From Chloroflexota bacterium (GTDB lineage Bacteria > Chloroflexota > Anaerolineae > Anaerolineales > Villigracilaceae), in contig JABFGC010000001.1 of assembly GCA_013112685.1 (NCBI GenBank), positions 806,001-870,000 on the forward strand: a stretch of DNA of 64,000 nt, written 5' to 3'. The translations under genes were made by a program, and so were the position numbers. Shown one piece after another: positions 60,606-64,000 of this stretch. The notes under the pieces were generated by a model, which ran no database searches, was not told the DNA's origin, and saw only the letters and a list, made by a program, of their open reading frames with translations. The number at the start of each line of letters is the position of its first letter. Position 1 is the stretch's first letter.

Positions 60606-60706
60606 TAATCAGAAATTTTTAATGCCATGCCTTCTGACTCTTGCTAAAATAAAAAATGAAGCGGCGGCGCTGAGAGTCTACAGGATGAACGCCAGAAAGG
60701 AAAACC

Positions 60707-61306
60707 ATGAACCGGTTCGTTTTGATATTAACGTTGGGCTTTCTTGCATGTAGTTCATCGCAGGTTTCTCCCGCAGAGACGGAGGATATTCCCGCCGCGT
60801 CCGTGCCAACGGTCGCCCCGACTGTCGTTGAAAACATACAGGAGGTTGACGTGAAATTTGAATTGACCAGTCCCGCATTTGCGAATGGGGATTCGATCCC
60901 TGCCGATTTTTCCTGCAAAGGGCGCGATGTCAGCCCCGCGCTCGCATGGACGGAACCCCCGGCTGGGGCACAAAGTTTCGCGCTCATCATGGACGACCCC
61001 GATGCGCCGGTGGGAACCTGGGTGCATTGGGTCATCTACAACATCCCCGCCTCGGCGCGCGGACTTCCAGAGAGCGTCCCGACCGATCCGCAACTCCGCG
61101 ACGGAAGCGTGCAGGGCGTCACATCCGCGCGGAGCACCGGTTATCACGGTCCCTGTCCGCCCTCCGACACGCATCGCTACTTCTTCAAATTGTACGCGCT
61201 GGATACCATGCTCTCCATGCAAAGCGCAGACAAGAAGCAATTGCTCGCGGCGATGGAGGGACATGTTCTGGGAACCGCCGAATTAATGGGAACATTCAGC
61301 CGGTAG
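60707..61306 (+). CDS. YbhB/YbcL-type (PEBP, Raf kinase inhibitor-like) lipoprotein
   Basis: Begins with a lipoprotein signal ([15 protein letters not shown], Cys ~15), a Glu/Val-rich linker, then a phosphatidylethanolamine-binding-type domain: [63 protein letters not shown] and [23 protein letters not shown], the family's DPDAP, GxxHW and GPCPP-x-HRY ligand-site motifs. 199 aa. Function of bacterial members is mostly unknown. A terminator follows. Confidence 0.93.
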   Translation: [199 protein letters not shown]

Positions 61307-61313
61307 CAATAAA

Positions 61314-61349
61314 AAGAGACAATCACTTTTTGGGTGACTGTCTCTTTTC
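61314..61349. terminator. Bidirectional rho-independent terminator
   Basis: AAAAGAGACAATCAC / GTGACTGTCTCTTTT stem (one mismatch) with A and T tracts on both sides, between the PEBP gene and convergent ssb. Confidence 0.8.
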
Positions 61350-61352
61350 ACT

Positions 61353-61412
61353 ATTGACTGATCCCGGCAACTGATCACTGATTACCGGTCACTGATTACT
61401 GATCACTGTTTT
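61353..61412. repeat. gatcactg-type tandem repeat after ssb
   Basis: Degenerate copies of ctgatcactgattaccggtcactgatt. Same unit as in the thrS T-box leader (25299-25342). Confidence 0.7.
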
Positions 61413-61794
61413 ACACATCGTAATCGCCAGAGTCTTCCTCCACCGCCATCACCGGCTCTTCCTTCTCTTTCTTATCGAGGAATTGCAGGGTCTGGGCGAC
61501 GACTTTCGTGAAGTATTTCGTATCGCCGTTGGCTTCGTATTTGTCGGTTTTCAGGCGTCCTTCCACGAAGATCAGGCTGCCCTTCTTAAGGTACTCCTGG
61601 CAGACCTCGCCCAGCCGCCCCCACGCCTCGATGTTGACCCACTCGGTAGATTCTTTCGTCTCGCCGTTCTTGTCCTTCCAGCGGTTGCTCACTGCCAGGC
61701 TGAAGTGACAGACCTTTTTGCCGGTGGGGGTGAACTTGCTCTCCGGGTCCTTGCCCAGACGACCGATCAATTGGACGCGGTTTAGAGTTGGCAT
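61411..61794 (-). CDS. ssb: Single-stranded DNA-binding protein
   Basis: A 127-aa SSB with the OB-fold: LNRVQLIGRLGKDPESKFTPTGKKVCHFSLAVSNRWKDKNGETKESTEWVNIEAWGRLGEVCQEYLKKGSLIFVEGRLKTDKYEANGDTKYFTKVVAQTLQFLD. The C-terminal tail is short and ends SGDYDV, rather than the usual DDDIPF type, so partner-binding may differ. An AAAGGGGAG site precedes the ATG. Confidence 0.95.
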   Translation of the reverse strand: MPTLNRVQLIGRLGKDPESKFTPTGKKVCHFSLAVSNRWKDKNGETKESTEWVNIEAWGRLGEVCQEYLKKGSLIFVEGRLKTDKYEANGDTKYFTKVVAQTLQFLDKKEKEEPVMAVEEDSGDYDV

Positions 61795-61904
61795 GTCGGC
61801 TCCCCTTTCGGTTCATAAACTTTTAGATGCAGTGTACGTGTCATGACTAGTCTCCTTTTTAATCTAAAAGCACAGGTGAATTTTGAACAGGGTTATACTT
61901 GCTT

Positions 61905-62117
61905 TTACCCTGCGCTTTCCGTGGTGTTGGTGGCGGCGGGCGCTTCTGCCTGGACCTTCTTCAGCACCAGCATACCCGTCTTCATCTCCACGACGTTGTA
62001 CCCGGCGGGTACGGCGTCGAGGGCGCCTTCCTTCACTTCCTTCGAGAAGAAGAACATCTTGCCGTTGGAGTGCAGGTAGTAGGTGACGCCTTTGGAATTG
62101 GTATGTGAGTAAGCCAT
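61905..62117 (-). CDS. Small conserved protein, 70 aa
   Basis: MAYSHTNSKGVTYYLHSNGKMFFFSKEVKEGALDAVPAGYNVVEMKTGMLVLKKVQ...: a small beta-rich protein with no recognised family that looks conserved in composition (aromatic strands, positive charge). A GGAG site precedes the ATG. It lies 110 nt upstream of ssb on the same strand. A role tied to ssb or DNA is only a guess. Confidence 0.7.
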   Translation of the reverse strand: MAYSHTNSKGVTYYLHSNGKMFFFSKEVKEGALDAVPAGYNVVEMKTGMLVLKKVQAEAPAATNTTESAG

Positions 62118-62210
62118 TTTTTCTCCTTTTTGTCTAAGTGGTAATAAGAGTGTAGAACAAAGTTTCTAGCCTGTCAAGTAGGAAAAAGGAAGTCGTCTAT
62201 ACAAATTTTG

Positions 62211-62282
62211 AAGTCAGGGAGCGTCGCCTGGCGCCGTGGCGACACCTGCTCCCGAAATACGCCAGCGAACTGGCTGACTCTA
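62211..62282. repeat. GGAGTCAG-type repeat upstream of panC
   Basis: gaagtcagggagcgtcgcctggcg...cgccagcgaactggctgactct, an imperfect inverted repeat just before panC; same family as at 6528. Confidence 0.7.
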
Positions 62283-62303
62283 GAACAGACCCCGGAGACC
62301 TAC

Positions 62304-63137
62304 ATGAAAGTCGCTTCTTCCCTCTCTGACCTACGATCCACCCGCCTCTCTCTCGACGGGACGGTTGGTCTTGTCCCCACGATGGGTTATCTCCACGAGG
62401 GACATTTATCGCTTGTCCGCCAGGCAAAAGCGGAATGTGACCACGTCATCGTCACCATCTTCGTCAACCCGGCACAGTTCGGACCGAACGAAGACCTCTC
62501 CAAATATCCCCGTGACCTCGAACGCGACCTGAGCTTGCTTCGCCCGCTCGGCGTGGATGTGGTCTGGACGCCGTCGGCTGAGATCATGTATCCGCCCGGT
62601 TACCAGACCTGGGTGGAGGTTGAGGCGCTCACCAAAGGACTGGAAGGCGCAATGCGTCCCGGTCACTTCCGCGGCGTGACCACCGTCGTATCGAAGTTAT
62701 TCAACGCAACCCAGCCGCACAAAGCCTACTTCGGTCAAAAGGACGCACAGCAGGCGGCGGTCATCCGGCAAATGACCCGCGATTTGAACTTCCCAATCGA
62801 GATTGTGGTCTGCCCCACCCAGCGCGAGGTGGACGGGCTGGCGATGTCCAGCCGCAACAAATATTTGAACGAAGCCGAGCGCAAGGCGGCGACGGTGTTG
62901 TTTCGGGCGTTGAGCGCGGCAAAGGAACTCTACGAGGCGGGCGAACGTGACGCGGAAAAGTTGAGGGGAAGGATGAAAGAAGTGCTGGCGTCCGAGCCGC
63001 CGGCGCAAATGCAATACGTCTCCTGCGCGGACTACGACACCCTCGAAGAGTTGGACATGGTGAAAGGCAAGACCCTGCTCTCGATGGCGGTATTTGTGGG
63101 CAAGACACGGTTGATTGACAATTTTGTGCTGGGATAG
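62304..63137 (+). CDS. panC: Pantothenate synthetase
   Basis: Joins pantoate and beta-alanine with ATP in the vitamin B5/CoA pathway. The 277-aa product shows the full set: GLVPTMGYLHEGHLSLVRQA (HIGH-like), FVNPAQFGPNEDLSKYPRDLERD, RPGHFRGVTTVVSKLFN, KAYFGQKDAQQ and the KMSKS-like SSRNKYL. The ATG at 62304 (MKVASSLSD) was chosen because the longer frame upstream is repeat-encoded. No panB or panD is in the window. Confidence 0.96.
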   Translation: MKVASSLSDLRSTRLSLDGTVGLVPTMGYLHEGHLSLVRQAKAECDHVIVTIFVNPAQFGPNEDLSKYPRDLERDLSLLRPLGVDVVWTPSAEIMYPPGYQTWVEVEALTKGLEGAMRPGHFRGVTTVVSKLFNATQPHKAYFGQKDAQQAAVIRQMTRDLNFPIEIVVCPTQREVDGLAMSSRNKYLNEAERKAATVLFRALSAAKELYEAGERDAEKLRGRMKEVLASEPPAQMQYVSCADYDTLEELDMVKGKTLLSMAVFVGKTRLIDNFVLG

Positions 63138-63144
63138 GTAAGGG

Positions 63145-63150
63145 TATAAT
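63145..63150 (+). promoter_or_regulatory. -10 box, probably leaderless promoter
   Basis: TATAAT, 7 nt before the ATG of the nucleotidyltransferase gene at 63158, in the 20-bp gap after panC. Confidence 0.6.
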
Positions 63151-63157
63151 TCAACAA

Positions 63158-63499
63158 ATGAGAAAGATTCCCGTCGCCCTGCAAAAAGAAATGGTAAAAC
63201 GTCTTGTGGATGAATTCAATCCTGAGACGATCTATCTTTTCGGTTCATACGCGTGGGGACGACCCAAAGATGAGAGCGATGTGGATTTGCTGGTGATCGT
63301 CAAAACCAGCAGGCAGAAACCCATTCAGCGGGCGGCTCGTGCGCAACGGAGCCTTCGGGGAATCAAAGTGCCGGTGGACGTGCTGGTAAAAACGCACCGC
63401 GAATTCCAGCGATATGTTTCCGTAAAAGCCTCGCTGGAAGCGCAGATCATGCGGGAGGGCAAATTGCTGTATGGACGCAAAGCGCTCGCTGGTGCGTAA
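63158..63499 (+). CDS. MNT-type nucleotidyltransferase (antitoxin-like)
   Basis: A 113-aa small nucleotidyltransferase: IYLFGSYAWGRPKDESDVDLLVIV carries the GS-x-A-x-G and the two catalytic Asp (SDVDLLV), plus a third acidic position in VPVDVLVKT. In MNT-HEPN pairs such proteins AMPylate and silence the HEPN toxin. It overlaps the HEPN gene by 29 nt. Confidence 0.88.
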   Translation: MRKIPVALQKEMVKRLVDEFNPETIYLFGSYAWGRPKDESDVDLLVIVKTSRQKPIQRAARAQRSLRGIKVPVDVLVKTHREFQRYVSVKASLEAQIMREGKLLYGRKALAGA

Positions 63500-63878
63500 T
63501 TGGATCATGAAGGCACGGCGCGACCTGCTTTCAGCAAAAAAACTTGCGCGCGGAAAAGAGCTGTATCTCGATACGGCAATTTACCACTGTCAGCAGCTGG
63601 CAGAAAAAGTAATAAAAGGCTGGCTGGTCTACAACGATATTCCTTTTAGCAAGACGCATGACTTACGTCTGCTTGTTGCGCTTGCCGCCGAGACAGAGAC
63701 AAGATTCAATGAATGGCTCGACGCTGCCGAGCAAATCACGCCTTACGCGACCGCATATCGGTATCCGGGGGAAGTTTTAGAACCGACCGAGGAAGAATAT
63801 CAAAAGGTTTTCAAAGCCGCAGTTGATTTTTATGGCTTTGTTTGCTCGTTGCTGCCTCCTGAGTTGACCGTACCATAA
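63471..63878 (+). CDS. HEPN-domain protein (toxin-like partner)
   Basis: A 135-aa all-helical HEPN protein: NWIMKARRDLLSAKKL...DTAIYHCQQLAEKVIKGWLVYNDIPFSKTHDLRLLVALAAET, then ITPYATAYRYPGEVLEPTEEEY. The YHCQQLAEK-IKG helix and the KTHDL motif are diagnostic. The typical R-x(4-6)-H RNase motif is not evident, so it may be of the non-RNase HEPN subclass. Start could also be the Met at 63507. Confidence 0.85.
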   Translation: MDAKRSLVRNWIMKARRDLLSAKKLARGKELYLDTAIYHCQQLAEKVIKGWLVYNDIPFSKTHDLRLLVALAAETETRFNEWLDAAEQITPYATAYRYPGEVLEPTEEEYQKVFKAAVDFYGFVCSLLPPELTVP

Positions 63879-64000
63879 CCTGTTTTCCTTTGCGCTAAAG
63901 GGAGTATGAAATCGCGGCGGATTTCTTTCAATTTGAAAATTTCCGGCGGCATCATTCTGGTAATTGTAGAGTGATTCTCCTGCTTGGCTTACATGGATTG
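63879..64000. other. Right edge, no gene seen
   Basis: 122 nt after the HEPN gene, containing no open frame that continues to the edge with recognisable content. Confidence 0.5.

Overview
The window looks like a chromosomal segment of a Chloroflexota bacterium, most likely class Anaerolineae. This is inferred from gene content (a MutL-like ASKHA / DUF6754 operon, orphan Flp pilins, a CASTOR/POLLUX-type channel, many Thr/Pro-linker lipoproteins, sortase), from tRNA genes without an encoded CCA and from the abundance of short palindromic repeats. No 16S gene is present to confirm it. The sequence is GC-rich, densely coding, and mixes housekeeping genes with envelope genes. There is no CRISPR array, prophage or plasmid signature, and only one complete insertion sequence.

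Layout. 0-6.2 kb: PP2C phosphatase end, plsY, a frameshifted NAD(P)-binding protein, a large TPR membrane protein. 6.2-9.9 kb: accessory block with a lipoprotein, a Cys-rich exported protein and a phosphodiesterase lipoprotein. 9.9-15 kb: VIT transporter, small membrane proteins, two tandem Flp pilins, methyltransferase, MFS transporter, a repeat-flanked four-helix-bundle gene. 15-19.4 kb: P2A-type cation ATPase and CDF transporter. 19.4-23.2 kb: zinc-ribbon protein, tlyA, UbiA-family prenyltransferase, mevalonate kinase and a CPBP protease. 23.3-28.1 kb: thrS with a T-box leader, tRNA-Val, a zinc-finger/SpoIIE phosphatase, an IS element. 28.1-33.3 kb: sortase, a 57-aa membrane protein, a TrmA/RlmD-type methyltransferase, pxpBCA. 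33.4-47.1 kb: ion channel, sulfite-oxidase-like enzyme, DnaJ-HtrA pair, LOG hydrolase, ClbS/DfsB-like protein with map, tmk, an R3H ATPase, envelope proteins, phosphohexomutase. 47.2-55.3 kb: an LPQTG surface protein and a tightly packed seven-gene operon of unknown function, the best candidate for an undescribed system. 55.6-64 kb: glgC, tRNA-Leu, ychF, M3 peptidase, YbhB-like lipoprotein, ssb, panC and a MNT-HEPN pair.

Three general features stand out. First, at least 13 genes are broken, and all are repaired by removing single extra bases (28 insertions counted; four give GGGACCC or GGGTCCC where the reading frame wants GGGCCC). I read these as a systematic sequence error or an assembly effect rather than true pseudogenes. 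Second, many genes carry a TATAAT-like -10 box only 5-9 nt before the start codon, which predicts leaderless mRNAs. Third, several palindromic repeat families occupy intergenic spaces and also sit in frame inside genes, and one is a clear MITE with inverted termini and 5-bp target duplications.
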